Shown one piece after another: positions 1 to 9,539 of a DNA stretch of 64,000 bases (its first letter is position 1; each line of letters starts with the position of its first letter). The notes beneath the pieces are model-generated. The model was not told the DNA's origin. It ran no database searches and saw only the letters and a list, made by a program, of their open reading frames with translations. The stretch is from the NCBI GenBank assembly GCA_944323685.1, contig CALUTJ010000007.1, forward strand, positions 42,681 through 106,680, read 5' to 3'. This stretch comes from Candidatus Gastranaerophilales bacterium. Its GTDB lineage: Bacteria; Cyanobacteriota; Vampirovibrionia; Gastranaerophilales; Gastranaerophilaceae. A program made the position numbers and the translations under genes.

Positions 1-1861
1 TACCCTGATATCTGATTTCACCTGATGAGTTAACTGCGTATTCATCGTCTAAGAGTTCTGCGATAATCATACCGTTTTCAACAGAAGTATCAGCAGGTGA
101 TTTAACGATGTATTTTTCACCGGTTGAATCAACTGTCCAGAACTGTTCTTTTTTAGTTGTTTCAAAAGTTGCGTTAGAAGGTGCAATAGAAGCGATAACG
201 ATTGTCAATTCTTTACCCTGAACAATCTTTTTAATCTTCTTACCGTCAAATTTAACTTCTTCTACAACAAGGTTGTCGCCGACTCTTACTTCACCGCCGT
301 GTTCTGATGAAATATGAGTTTCTGCAAGTTTTTCACCTGTTTTAACTTTTTGTCCGTCTTTAACAAGTATTTTAGAACCGCCCGGAAGGTTGTAAACATC
401 GCCGCCTAAAACCCAAACAATACCGTTTTTGTTGGCTGTTCTTGATACGTTGCCCTGTCTGTCTTTCTTTTCGTCTGCAACAAAGTCTTCGAAGAATACT
501 TCACCTGACAAATCAGAGTTAATATCTTTTGTAGCTTTTTCTGTCAAGCGGCTTCCGTCACCTGATGAAGCAGGTTCAAACTCTGCAATCATATCACCTT
601 TTTTGATAGTCATACCGTTAGCTACAAACATTTTTGCGCCTGTCGGTATGTGATATTTTCTGGATAACTTAGCGCCTTTAACTTCTAAATCGCCTTCTTG
701 GATGTTAACCTGAACGATATCACCGTGACGGGTTCTCATTTCTTTTGTTCTTAATTTAGAAACAACTTCCCCATCGATTTCGGCATTAATGTGTTTCATC
801 GCACCTGAACCTTTGAATACACCGCCTGTGTGGAAGGTTCTCATTGTAAGCTGTGTACCCGGTTCACCGATTGACTGAGCTGCGATAATACCGATTGCTT
901 CGCCGACATCAACCATTTTTTGTGTGGTCATTGCCCAGCCGTAGCATTTGCGGCATACGCCGTATTCCAGCGCACATGTCAGAGCGGAACGGACTTTAAG
1001 AGCGTGAAGGTCAAGAGAATCAATTTTTTTAATGTCTTCTCTGTCAACGGTTGTACCTGCTTTAACAAGCACATTTCCGTCTGCATCTTTAATATCTTCA
1101 GCAATTGTTCTGCCCAAAAGTCTTTCTTTTAAAGGAACAACGATTTTGTCGCCGTCTTTAATATCTGTCATTGTAATGAATTTTGTTGTATGACAGTCAT
1201 CTTCTCTTATGATTACATCCTGCGCAACATCAACCAGACGTCTTGTCAAATAACCGGAGTCAGCTGTTTTCAACGCCGTGTCTACAAGACCTTTACGTGC
1301 ACCGTATGAGGAGATGATGTATTCGGTAACTGACAAGCCTTCTTTAAAGTTTGATTTAATAGGCAAGTCGATGATTTGTCCCTGTGCGTCAGCCATCAAG
1401 CCACGCATACCAACAAGCTGTGATACCTGTGATAAGTTACCTCTCGCACCTGAGAAAGCCATCATATAAACCGGATTTAATCTGTCAAAGTTTTCTACTA
1501 CCTGTTCTGTCAATTTGGCTGTTGTTTCAGACCAGGTGTCGATAACTTTTGTATATCTTTCTACTTCTGTAATTTCACCTTTTAAGTAGCGGTTTGTTGA
1601 TTTTTCAATTTCTTTTTCAGCTTCTGCAAGCATTTCTTTTTTAACGGGAGGAACGCTCAAGTCGCTGATAGAAATTGTTGTACCTGAAATAGTAGCATAT
1701 TTATAACCAAGGTTCTTTAAGCTGTTAGCAAGGCTGGCAGCTTTAGATCCGCCGTACTCGAGGTAAACCTGAGCAAGAAGGTTATTCAATGCTTTTTTGT
1801 TCATTACCTGGTTAATGAACTCCATTGTTTTCTTGTTATGTTTGTGAATTAATGTATCCAT
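1..1861 (-). CDS. rpoC2: RNA polymerase beta-prime C-terminal subunit RpoC2 (partial, runs off the left edge)
   Basis: This is the downstream half of the split beta-prime subunit of the core RNA polymerase, carrying the trigger loop and downstream DNA-binding parts. Translation from the ATG at 1861 gives an N-terminus (MDTLIHKHNKK..., then LGYKYATISGTTISISDL) that resembles the start of cyanobacterial RpoC2, including the YATxxGxxIS(V/I)xDL stretch. The frame stays open to base 1, so about 620 residues are visible and the C-terminus lies outside the window. An AAGGGAAG ribosome site lies just upstream. An in-frame ATG at 1948 would add 29 basic residues, but its GGAGG is only two bases away, so 1861 is preferred. 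It is transcribed after rpoB and rpoC1, with a 137-base gap to rpoC1. Confidence 0.93.
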   Translation of the reverse strand, partial: MDTLIHKHNKKTMEFINQVMNKKALNNLLAQVYLEYGGSKAASLANSLKNLGYKYATISGTTISISDLSVPPVKKEMLAEAEKEIEKSTNRYLKGEITEVERYTKVIDTWSETTAKLTEQVVENFDRLNPVYMMAFSGARGNLSQVSQLVGMRGLMADAQGQIIDLPIKSNFKEGLSVTEYIISSYGARKGLVDTALKTADSGYLTRRLVDVAQDVIIREDDCHTTKFITMTDIKDGDKIVVPLKERLLGRTIAEDIKDADGNVLVKAGTTVDREDIKKIDSLDLHALKVRSALTCALEYGVCRKCYGWAMTTQKMVDVGEAIGIIAAQSIGEPGTQLTMRTFHTGGVFKGSGAMKHINAEIDGEVVSKLRTKEMRTRHGDIVQVNIQEGDLEVKGAKLSRKYHIPTGAKMFVANGMTIKKGDMIAEFEPASSGDGSRLTEKATKDINSDLSGEVFFEDFVADEKKDRQGNVSRTANKNGIVWVLGGDVYNLPGGSKILVKDGQKVKTGEKLAETHISSEHGGEVRVGDNLVVEEVKFDGKKIKKIVQGKELTIVIASIAPSNATFETTKKEQFWTVDSTGEKYIVKSPADTSVENGMIIAELLDDEYAVNSSGEIRYQG

Positions 1862-1998
1862 TTGTTTTTTTCTTCCCTTAGTTTTGTTTGTACTTCTGAG
1901 GTTTTTAGTATTTTTAAATTTTAGATTATCGGCGTTCACGGAAAGCATAACCTCCGCTCACATAGGCATTTCCTTTCGGGCAGCCCATCCGAAATCAG

Positions 1999-3717
1999 CT
2001 ATGACGAAAGTGACTTTCTTACGGTTTCGTTGAAGATGATTCTTCCTACCGTAGTTTCTATTCTTTCGCCTTTTTCATCTCTTACGACAATTTTGTCGTG
2101 AAGGTCGATGACTTTAGCTTCCAGAGCGGAAATTGCATCGTCAAAGCTGTAGAAGTAGCCTTTGATGTCGTCTTGTCCATCGTGGTTTTTCAAAATAGTC
2201 AGATAGTACATACCCAGTACCATGTCCTGTGTAGGAGTGATAATAGGTTTACCTGTAGCCGGTGCAAGTATGTTGTTTGTAGCGAGCATTAACATTCTTG
2301 CTTCGGTTTGTGCCTCAATTGACAACGGAACGTGAACAGCCATCTGGTCACCGTCGAAGTCAGCGTTGAATGCCGTACATACAAGCGGATGAAGCTGAAT
2401 AGCGCGGCCTTCAACCAGTTTTGGTTCGAATGCCTGAATACCGAGTCTGTGAAGAGTCGGGGCACGGTTCAATAATACAGGGTGTCCGTCGATTACTTCT
2501 TCTAAGATATCCCAAACTACGGGTTCAGAACGTTCGATTTTCTTTTTAGCAGATTTGATATTTTGTACCAAACCGCGTTCGATTAATTTATTAACAACGA
2601 AAGGTTTAAACAGTTCGATAGCCATTTCTTTAGGCAAACCGCACTGGTTGAGGTGCAGGCTCGGGCCTACAACGATAACTGAACGTCCTGAGTAGTCAAC
2701 ACGTTTACCCAGCAGGTTCTGTCTGAAACGACCCTGTTTACCTTCGATAATATTTGATAATGATTTTAACGGTCTGTTGTTAGGACCTACAACCGTTCTG
2801 CCTCTTCTGCCGTTATCGATAAGAGCGTCAACAGCCTCTTGAAGCATACGTTTTTCGTTTCTTACTATGATTTCAGGTGCACCCATCTCAAGCAATCTCA
2901 ACAAACGGTTATTTCTGTTGATAACACGTCTGTAAAGGTCGTTTAAGTCTGATGTTGCAAAACGTCCGCCGTCTAACTGTACCATCGGTCTTAAGTCAGG
3001 CGGTGTAACAGGCAGAACATCCATAATCATCCATGTAGGTTCTGTGTTAGAAGCAATCAAAGATTCGATAAGTCTTAATCTCTTGATTAATTTTGCTCTT
3101 TTTTGAACAGAACCGCCTGCTTGAGCAAGCTCGCTTCTGATTTCTTCAACAAGCTCAGTCATATTGATTTCGCCGAGAAGTTCTTTAATAGCTTCTGCGC
3201 CGATACCTACTTTCAAAGCAGATTCTTCGTTTTCCATAAGGAAATCTTCGTACTCTTCTTCTGATAACAACTGATATTTTTTGAAGTCAGAATCAGCAGG
3301 GTCAATTACAACATAGTTGTTAAAATATATAACCTGTTCAAGATCTTTTAAAGACATATCCAAAAGCAAGCCCAGATATGAAGGAATACCTTTCAAAAAC
3401 CAGATATGAGAAACTGGAGCAGCCAGTTTTATGTGACCCATTCTGTGTCTTCTTACTTTTGAATCGGTAACTTCAACGCCGCAGCGTTCGCAGATGATAC
3501 CTTTGTGTCTTACTCTTTTATATTTACCGCAGAAACATTCCCAGTCCTTTGTTGGCCCGAAGATACGTTCGCAGAACAAACCGTCTCTTTCAGGCTTTAA
3601 GGTTCTGTAGTTGATTGTTTCCGGCTTTGTAACTTCGCCGTATGACCATTTCAGTATACGTTCCGGAGAAGCGATACTGATTCGTATATAGTCAAAATAA
3701 TCTATACTTGTAGACAA
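1999..3717 (-). CDS. rpoC1: RNA polymerase subunit gamma RpoC1 (N-terminal half of split beta-prime)
   Basis: This is the catalytic half of beta-prime. The active-site motif NADFDGDQM lies at about residues 451-459; its three Asp residues bind the catalytic Mg. A zinc-binding domain is seen as C61-F-C63 and C76-E-R-C79. The N-terminal clamp, the lid/rudder region and the double-psi barrel are present. The protein is 572 aa and ends just after [12 protein letters not shown], which is where cyanobacterial RpoC1 ends and RpoC2 begins, so this is a natural gene split and not a frameshift. It follows rpoB by 38 bases and should be cotranscribed. The split rpoC is the strongest lineage marker in the window. 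Confidence 0.97.
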   Translation of the reverse strand: MSTSIDYFDYIRISIASPERILKWSYGEVTKPETINYRTLKPERDGLFCERIFGPTKDWECFCGKYKRVRHKGIICERCGVEVTDSKVRRHRMGHIKLAAPVSHIWFLKGIPSYLGLLLDMSLKDLEQVIYFNNYVVIDPADSDFKKYQLLSEEEYEDFLMENEESALKVGIGAEAIKELLGEINMTELVEEIRSELAQAGGSVQKRAKLIKRLRLIESLIASNTEPTWMIMDVLPVTPPDLRPMVQLDGGRFATSDLNDLYRRVINRNNRLLRLLEMGAPEIIVRNEKRMLQEAVDALIDNGRRGRTVVGPNNRPLKSLSNIIEGKQGRFRQNLLGKRVDYSGRSVIVVGPSLHLNQCGLPKEMAIELFKPFVVNKLIERGLVQNIKSAKKKIERSEPVVWDILEEVIDGHPVLLNRAPTLHRLGIQAFEPKLVEGRAIQLHPLVCTAFNADFDGDQMAVHVPLSIEAQTEARMLMLATNNILAPATGKPIITPTQDMVLGMYYLTILKNHDGQDDIKGYFYSFDDAISALEAKVIDLHDKIVVRDEKGERIETTVGRIIFNETVRKSLSS

Positions 3718-3755
3718 TTTATTATCTCCTTTAATTATTACTTCTTAAGGTGGTA

Positions 3756-6700
3756 TTACTCTTTAAATGATGTAGGTGTTTCAAAGAAGTTGATATTCAA
3801 CAGCTCTGAATCTATATCCGACAGAGTTCTCTTAGCGGAGGATTTTCTCAAATCATCCGTGTCGGACATAAGGTCAACTTCTTCACCGCCTTTTTTAGCA
3901 ACAGTGATATCCAAACCGATAGATTGAAGTTCTCTGACGAGTACTTTAAACGATTCGGGGATACCCGGTCTCGGGATATTGTCGCCCTTAACGATTGCTT
4001 CGTATGCTCTTGAACGTCCGTTAACATCATCGGATTTGATAGTTAACATTTCTTGCAGAGTATAAGCAGCACCGTAAGCTTCCAATGCCCAAACCTCCAT
4101 CTCACCGAATCTCTGGCCGCCGAATTGAGCCTTACCGCCTAACGGCTGTTGAGTAACGAGTGAATACGGGCCTGTGCTTCTTGCGTGAATTTTGTCATCT
4201 ACAAGGTGAACAAGTTTCAATATGTATGTCAAACCAACTGCAACAGGTCTGTCAAACGGTTCACCGGTTCTTCCGTCGATAAGTCTAACCTTACCGTCTT
4301 CACCGACCCAGTCAACGCCTGTAGCTTTAATACCTTTGAGAAGTTCTTCTCTGGTAACTTTTTCTGACATACCGTCACCGTACATCTCATCGAATGACGG
4401 TGCTTCGTAGTGTTGTTTGTTCAAGTATGCAGCCATACCTAAGAGGTTTTCATAAGTCTGGCCTACGTTCATACGGGAAGGTACACCAAGAGGGTTCAAT
4501 ACAACGTCAACCGGTGTTCCGTCAGGCAGGAACGGCATATCTTCTTTAGGAAGAATTCTTGAAACAATACCTTTGTTTCCGTGACGGCCTGAAAGTTTGT
4601 CGCCCACAGAAACTTTACGTTTTTGAGCGATGTAAACTCTGATAACTGTGTTAGCTCCAGGAGGCAGTTCGTCGCCTTTTTCACGGTCGAAAACTTTAAC
4701 GTCGACAACGCGTCCGCCTTCGCCGTGAGGAACTCTCAGTGAGTTATCTTTTACATCTCTTGCTTTTTCAGCAAAGATTGCTCTTAACAGTTTTTCTTCC
4801 GGCGGGTGTTCTGATTCACCTTTCGGTGTAACTTTACCTACCAGAATATCGTCAGCGTAAACTCTTGCACCGATTCTTACGATACCTCTTTCGTCCAAGT
4901 GACGTAAAGATTCTTCGGAAACGTTCGGAACTTCTCTTGTGATTTCTTCCGGTCCGAGTTTAGTTTGACGTGCGTCTATTTCTAATTTTTCGATGTGTAC
5001 TGATGTAAAGATATCGTCGTAAACGCATCTTTCGGAAAGCAGGATAGCATCTTCGTAGTTATAGCCTTCCCACGGCATATAAGCAAGAAGAACGTTTTTG
5101 CCTAATGAAAGTTCGCCCATGTTTGTAGAAGCGCCGTCTGCGATTACATCACCCGCTTTAACCTCGTCACCGTCACGTACGATAGGTTTCTGGTTAATGC
5201 AGGTATCCTGGTTGCTTCTTACATATTTCATCAACTGATATCTGTGGAGTTTGTTTGCTTTGTCTCTGATGTAGATTTCTTCGCCCACAACTTTTTCAAC
5301 AGTACCGTCAACATCTGAAACAACAACCATGCCGGAGTCTTTAGCAGCTCTCTTTTCAAGACCTGTACCAACAACAGGACGGTCTGTAATAAGAAGAGGT
5401 ACTGACTGACGCTGCATGTTAGAACCCATCAAAGCACGGTTTGCGTCATCGTGTTCGATAAACGGAATCAAAGAAGTAGCAACAGAGAAAATCTGAATCG
5501 GAGAAACACCGATGTAGTCAACTCTGTTTGCTTCTGACATAGCAAATTCTGATCTGTAACGTACAGGTACGTACGGATATTTGATACTCTTGTCAGGATT
5601 CAACTCGAGGTCGGCAGGTGCAATACGCAGGTTATCTTCTTCGTCTGCTGTCAGGTAGTGAACTTCGTCAGTTACAACACCGTCTTTAACAGCAAAGAAC
5701 GGAGATTCGATAAAGCCGTAATCGTTAACTTTTGCGTGAGTAGCAAGAGAACCGATAAGACCTGCGTTCGGACCTTCAGGAGTTTCAACCGGACAAATAC
5801 GTCCGTAGTGTGAAGGGTGAATGTCACGAACAGCAAACCCTGCTCTTTCTCTGACCAAACCGCCGGGGCCTAAAGCTGAAATACGTCTTTTGTGAGTCAA
5901 CTCTGCTAGCGGGTTAATCTGGTCCATGAACTGTGACAACTGAGATGAACCAAAGAACTCTTTTAATGAAGCAACTAACGGTTTAGTGTTCAACAAGTTC
6001 AAAGGTGTCAGTGTGTCGGAATCCTGAAGAGTCATTCTTTCTTTAACAATTCTTTCAATTCTTGAAAGACCGACTCTGAACTGGTTTTGAAGCAATTCGC
6101 CAACTGAGCGGATTCTTCTGTTTCCGAGGTGGTCGATATCATCAATAGAACCTTCATCATAAGTTAAGTTGATTAAGTATTCGATTGATGCAACCAAATC
6201 CTGAATAGTAATTGTTCTTTGAGTTTCAGGAAGGTTCAAACCTAATTTTTTGTTTAATTTATAACGTCCCACACGACCGATATCGTATTTCTTTTCGTCA
6301 AAGAAACGTGCTTCCAAGATAGAACGTCCGCCCGCAGCAGAAGCAGGGTCGCCGGGTCTTAATTTTTTGTAGATTTCGATTAATGCGTCATCAGTAGTTT
6401 CCGTTGTGTCTTTATCAAGAGTCTTTTTCAAAAACTCTGCGTGAGTAAAGAGGTTTTCCATTTCAGAAACAGTGATACCCAATGCTTTAAGCAATGTAGT
6501 CGCAAGAATTTTTCTGTTTTTATCAATCTTAACGTAAATTACATCGTTAGCATCGGTTTCGATTTTTAACCATGCACCTCTGTTAGGGATAAGAGTTGCG
6601 TTATATAAACGTTTACCGGTCGGAGAAATTTCACGTTTGAAATATACACCCGGTGAACGAACAATTTGTGAAACGATTACACGTTCGGCACCGTTAACAA

Positions 6701-7070
6701 TAAAGGTACCTTTGTCGGTCATTGTAGGAATATCGCCTATGTAAACTTCCTGTTCTTTGATTTCACCGGTATCACGGTTAACCAATCTGACCATAACACG
6801 CAATTGTTTAGCATAAGTAGCATCGTGGATGCGGGCTTCTTCAATTGTGTATTTAGGATTGTCGAAGGTGTAGTTAGGAAGGAAGTGCAATTCCAAACGA
6901 CCTGTATAGTCTTTAATAGGAGAGAATGAAAGTAATTCTTCCTTTAAGCCTTCTTTTAGGAACCATTCAAAAGAATTCTTTTGAACTTCAATTAAGTCAG
7001 GTAAATCATCCAATCTGGTATTAGGGATACCCATTGGTGTTACTCTGGTTGCTAGTTGTTTTGTCGACAT
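3756..7070 (-). CDS. rpoB: RNA polymerase beta subunit RpoB
   Basis: This is the beta subunit of core RNA polymerase. At 1104 aa it has the short form seen in cyanobacteria, without the large lineage insertions of the E. coli protein (1342 aa). The rifampicin region reads [10 protein letters not shown] then [12 protein letters not shown], the cyanobacterial variant. GRHGNKG and the C-terminal anchor [18 protein letters not shown] are intact. The start is the ATG at 7070, preceded by GAGG about eight bases upstream. It is the first gene of rpoB-rpoC1-rpoC2. No rplKAJL genes lie upstream, since the neighbour is divergent; separation of the two clusters is also usual in cyanobacteria. Confidence 0.98.
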   Translation of the reverse strand: MSTKQLATRVTPMGIPNTRLDDLPDLIEVQKNSFEWFLKEGLKEELLSFSPIKDYTGRLELHFLPNYTFDNPKYTIEEARIHDATYAKQLRVMVRLVNRDTGEIKEQEVYIGDIPTMTDKGTFIVNGAERVIVSQIVRSPGVYFKREISPTGKRLYNATLIPNRGAWLKIETDANDVIYVKIDKNRKILATTLLKALGITVSEMENLFTHAEFLKKTLDKDTTETTDDALIEIYKKLRPGDPASAAGGRSILEARFFDEKKYDIGRVGRYKLNKKLGLNLPETQRTITIQDLVASIEYLINLTYDEGSIDDIDHLGNRRIRSVGELLQNQFRVGLSRIERIVKERMTLQDSDTLTPLNLLNTKPLVASLKEFFGSSQLSQFMDQINPLAELTHKRRISALGPGGLVRERAGFAVRDIHPSHYGRICPVETPEGPNAGLIGSLATHAKVNDYGFIESPFFAVKDGVVTDEVHYLTADEEDNLRIAPADLELNPDKSIKYPYVPVRYRSEFAMSEANRVDYIGVSPIQIFSVATSLIPFIEHDDANRALMGSNMQRQSVPLLITDRPVVGTGLEKRAAKDSGMVVVSDVDGTVEKVVGEEIYIRDKANKLHRYQLMKYVRSNQDTCINQKPIVRDGDEVKAGDVIADGASTNMGELSLGKNVLLAYMPWEGYNYEDAILLSERCVYDDIFTSVHIEKLEIDARQTKLGPEEITREVPNVSEESLRHLDERGIVRIGARVYADDILVGKVTPKGESEHPPEEKLLRAIFAEKARDVKDNSLRVPHGEGGRVVDVKVFDREKGDELPPGANTVIRVYIAQKRKVSVGDKLSGRHGNKGIVSRILPKEDMPFLPDGTPVDVVLNPLGVPSRMNVGQTYENLLGMAAYLNKQHYEAPSFDEMYGDGMSEKVTREELLKGIKATGVDWVGEDGKVRLIDGRTGEPFDRPVAVGLTYILKLVHLVDDKIHARSTGPYSLVTQQPLGGKAQFGGQRFGEMEVWALEAYGAAYTLQEMLTIKSDDVNGRSRAYEAIVKGDNIPRPGIPESFKVLVRELQSIGLDITVAKKGGEEVDLMSDTDDLRKSSAKRTLSDIDSELLNINFFETPTSFKE

Positions 7071-7220
7071 TTATTTACCTCGCTAAATGTGGCTTACTAC
7101 ATTAAATTTTGTAAACTGTTATTAAATTTTCGGACATAGACTCCGTACGCATAACGCTCCCCGGACTCTAATGATATATGAATTTGTAATTACAAGTTAT
7201 AGTTTTACTCATATCTAACC

Positions 7221-7226
7221 ATTATA
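7221..7226 (-). promoter_or_regulatory. Probable -10 box of the rpoB operon promoter
   Basis: A perfect TATAAT on the minus strand lies about 150 bases before the rpoB start, in the intergenic gap between divergent genes. A TTGACG lies further upstream (7251-7256), but the spacing of 24 bases is too long for a standard pair, so the -35 is uncertain. The implied transcript would have a leader of roughly 140 bases with no recognised riboswitch. Confidence 0.35.
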
Positions 7227-7428
7227 TAATCTTATTTGCTAAAACATGCCCGTCAAGAAAAACACCGAGTTTTGACAGATTTTGTGAAACATTTATTAAT
7301 ATAAATTTACAAAAATGTTACATTCCGGTTGTATTGCTTATGGCTCTAAGTGAAATCTGTCAAGTGTACTCCTCGAGATAAATTGTGTTAACGGTTTGGC
7401 ATAGAATCGTATACCATTTTGCAAGGGC

Positions 7429-7457
7429 TTCCATTTGCTACAAAAATAGTATATAAT
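7429..7457 (+). promoter_or_regulatory. Probable promoter for the small gene at 7512
   Basis: TATAAT at 7452-7457 is preceded 17 bases upstream by a poor -35 (TTCCAT, 7429-7434). The promoter lies inside the longest possible open frame from TTG 7419. This argues that translation begins at the ATG at 7512. Confidence 0.4.
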
Positions 7458-7511
7458 GTAGTTAGAAGAATATACTTCAAGTGTGTTACTAAAAAAGAAA
7501 ATGAGAAAAAG

Positions 7512-7775
7512 ATGTCCTTTGGTATCAACGGCCCGAACCCTATACACGGAATACAGGAAGCCCAGAGCATGCGTAACAATGGCGGCGGGGGCAATTTAGG
7601 GTATTTTCAGCGCCGGAACAAAAAAGGCAAACCAAAAGAAGACGAGGTTGATGTTTTTCAATCAAGTGATGAAGGTGATGTCTTTGTACCTGAAGAAGCA
7701 CTTGAAGAAGATAATATTTTAAAAAAGGCATCGGATTTTATCAAGCAGTTTAAAAAACCGAGAAGGTCATTGTAA
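7512..7775 (+). CDS. Small hydrophilic protein of unknown function
   Basis: An 87-aa protein that I do not recognise. It starts MSFGINGPNPIHG, has a Gly/Asn-rich stretch, then an acidic middle (EDEVDVFQSSDEGDVFVPEEALEED) and a basic C-terminus (FIKQFKKPRRSL). It has no membrane segment or signal peptide and is probably largely disordered. A longer start at TTG 7419 is possible but would overlap the likely promoter, so the ATG at 7512 is chosen; its ribosome site is weak. It is divergent from rpoB and convergent with the next gene, one base away. It could be a small structural or secreted clade-specific protein. No function is assigned. Confidence 0.55.
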   Translation: MSFGINGPNPIHGIQEAQSMRNNGGGGNLGYFQRRNKKGKPKEDEVDVFQSSDEGDVFVPEEALEEDNILKKASDFIKQFKKPRRSL

Positions 7776-7776
7776 C

Positions 7777-8490
7777 CTATCCGTTGTATATTGTATCAAT
7801 ACAGCTTTTTATGAGCGGTTTAACCTCCGGCAGGCTGTCGGTTTCTTTAGTCCACCACTGTGTCCATTTTGTGTCATAGGGTGAAATATGTTCATAGTAA
7901 TATGCATTTTTGGCAACTTTTATCAACTGCCTTTTTGAGGGTGTTTTTTGGGGGATTAAATTAACAATTTTATAAGTATATTTGTATTTGCAGTATCGTT
8001 TTAGAGAATTATTGGTTTTTTCGATATCAGAAAATAACTTATCATTACTTTCTGCATTAAATAAAACTTGAACAAACAGAATATTTTTTTGTGTGTTTGT
8101 TATATGTCTGAAATTTTTAATCCTTTGTTTGTATCTTTTTATAAAATCTTCTTTGTTTAAATCATCGTGAATATAAAAAATTTTGTATTTCGTATTTTTC
8201 CAGCATTTTCTTTCTGCGTCATATTGGATATCTTCAAAATAGTCAGCAAAGTCGTTTTCTAGAATTTTTGCAACAGACTCTAATGGAGTAGTACACAAAT
8301 CAAACGGGCAGCTTAACTCGCCATCGCGTTTTGAAGGCTTGATTTTGAACTGGTTCATCTTCATTCTTGGAAAACAGTTTGTTCCGAGGCTTATGAATTT
8401 ATTAAGGAGCTTTAGTCTGTGGCTGATTTTTACACCAAACAAAATAAACTCAAAATAGTTGTATTTCTTTTTTAATTTAAATATTTTCAT
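7777..8490 (-). CDS. DUF1796 family putative papain-like cysteine peptidase
   Basis: A 237-aa protein with the DUF1796 hallmark near its N-terminus: ISLGTNCFPRMKM around residues 33-45, followed by CPFDLCTTPLESVAKILEND. In this family an SLGxxC segment and a PFDW-like segment form the conserved core, and it has been proposed to be papain-like. The Cys of GTNC would be the nucleophile. The true activity of the family is not established. The basic N-terminus (MKIFKLKKKYNYFEFILFG) is not a clear signal peptide. The gene ends two bases from its convergent neighbour and starts 150 bases from a divergent XRE regulator. No good ribosome site precedes the ATG. Confidence 0.6.
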   Translation of the reverse strand: MKIFKLKKKYNYFEFILFGVKISHRLKLLNKFISLGTNCFPRMKMNQFKIKPSKRDGELSCPFDLCTTPLESVAKILENDFADYFEDIQYDAERKCWKNTKYKIFYIHDDLNKEDFIKRYKQRIKNFRHITNTQKNILFVQVLFNAESNDKLFSDIEKTNNSLKRYCKYKYTYKIVNLIPQKTPSKRQLIKVAKNAYYYEHISPYDTKWTQWWTKETDSLPEVKPLIKSCIDTIYNG

Positions 8491-8520
8491 TTTAGTAAAA
8501 TTAGCTAATATGTTTTTTGA

Positions 8521-8600
8521 AAAATAGTATTTAAGAATAATTTGCTGCGCTCAATGTTAGCGTTTTTTGCTAAAAATTGCAACAAAAAATAGTAAATAAG
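8521..8600. promoter_or_regulatory. Direct repeat between divergent DUF1796 and XRE genes, possible operator
   Basis: The 15-base element AAAATAGTATTTAAG (8521-8535) recurs as AAAATAGTAAATAAG (8586-8600) with two mismatches. Part of it appears inverted (CTATTTTT, 8607-8614) just before the XRE gene. XRE regulators often repress their own promoter through such sites. Binding is inferred. Confidence 0.3.
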
Positions 8601-8639
8601 CAACTGCTATTTTTGAGTAAAAGACAATAAAATTTAAAA

Positions 8640-8981
8640 ATGACTACATTAAAGAAAAAACTCGGAGCAAGAATCCAGTATTTAAGAAAACAGCAAAAGC
8701 TTACGCAAGAAACGCTCGCAGAAAACATTGGTATGGATACTCCTAACCTTAGCAATATTGAATGCGGCAAACGTTTTATGACCGCAGAAACCCTTGAAAA
8801 GATTGCGCATGCTCTAAATACAACGGAAAGAGAATTGTTTAATTTTAATTATAAAGAGCCTGAAAAATACATGCGTGCAGATATAGATGATTTATTGGAT
8901 ATGGCTGATTCCGAGGATTTGATATTTTTCAGTAATGTTTTAAAAAGCTATTATCAAAGAAAATCCAGATTTAAACAGTAA
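8640..8981 (+). CDS. XRE-family helix-turn-helix transcriptional regulator
   Basis: A 113-aa DNA-binding protein. Residues about 7-62 form a Cro/C1-type HTH: LGARIQYLRKQQKLTQETLA, then IGMDTPNLSNIECGKRFMTAETLEKIAHALN. The C-terminal half (residues 70-113) is short and acidic with no recognised domain, so this is a minimal regulator and not a fusion. There is no clear ribosome site; the start is set by the HTH needing its N-terminal basic helix. It is divergent from the DUF1796 gene and followed at once by a hairpin terminator. Confidence 0.8.
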   Translation: MTTLKKKLGARIQYLRKQQKLTQETLAENIGMDTPNLSNIECGKRFMTAETLEKIAHALNTTERELFNFNYKEPEKYMRADIDDLLDMADSEDLIFFSNVLKSYYQRKSRFKQ

Positions 8982-9008
8982 AAAAGCCCTGATTTCCCAG
9001 AGCTTTTT
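8981..9008 (+). terminator. Rho-independent terminator after the XRE gene
   Basis: The arms AAAAAGCCCTG and CAGAGCTTTTT pair with a single mismatch around a 6-base loop and end in five T. The A/T-flanked symmetry means it may also work for the convergent gene at 9037. Confidence 0.75.
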
Positions 9009-9036
9009 ATATGAATTATTTTATTTGTTATTCTAA

Positions 9037-9291
9037 CTAAGCATAGAGCAATTGTAATTTTGCTCCGGGTTCCGCATTATGAGGCTGTAGTTCTCCGGTT
9101 CCGTTATAAGCCGGTATGAATCTTTTCATATCAGCCAGTTCTCTGTCAACAGCAGAACCTCCCGAGGTACCAAACGAACCGCCTGCTTTTTCGGTACCGC
9201 CAACGCCCTGTGTGCCTTGTCCGCCTACAGGAGCAATGTGCTGTACAGGCTGTTGAAAGAAATTAACTTTTGGATTAAATTCCAGGCTCAT
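9037..9291 (-). CDS. Small Gly/Gln-rich protein of unknown function
   Basis: An 84-aa protein that I do not recognise. It begins MSLEFNPKVNFFQQPVQHI, has a Gly-rich linker (GGQGTQGVGGTEKAGGSFGT) and ends ELQPHNAEPGAKLQLLYA. It lacks Cys, a signal peptide and membrane segments. A good AAAGGA ribosome site six bases before the ATG supports translation. The KVNFF segment near the start is loosely similar to the S/A-F motif in the leaders of other clade-specific proteins of this window. Confidence 0.55.
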   Translation of the reverse strand: MSLEFNPKVNFFQQPVQHIAPVGGQGTQGVGGTEKAGGSFGTSGGSAVDRELADMKRFIPAYNGTGELQPHNAEPGAKLQLLYA

Positions 9292-9539
9292 AGTTTTCCT
9301 TTAGTTACATAAACTCTATACATATAAATAAAAACATCCGCATAAAAAAAATTGCCAGTTTTTTAACAAACTTTACAAAAGTTAATTGTAAACAGGAGAA
9401 TATCAAAACGGGGATTAGATATTTTTGTGTTATAAGCCGTCAGGTTTGGGTCTTAAAAATATCCCGCGGCAGGTACTTTTAAGAACAGGCTTTTTGTTGT
9501 AATATATGAGTTATTATTGAGCAAAATCAGGTTAGTTTT

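Noticed and set aside
1924..1935. GCCGATAA on the minus strand before rpoC2
   Set aside because: No TAAA at 14-16 bases upstream, and the gene belongs to the rpoB operon.
1862..1998. The break between rpoC1 and rpoC2 could be a frameshift or pseudogene
   Set aside because: Both halves have their own start and ribosome site, and the split point is the natural one in the cyanobacterial lineage.
7419..7511. Longer N-terminus for the 7512 protein from TTG
   Set aside because: The extension overlaps a TATAAT promoter and has no ribosome site.
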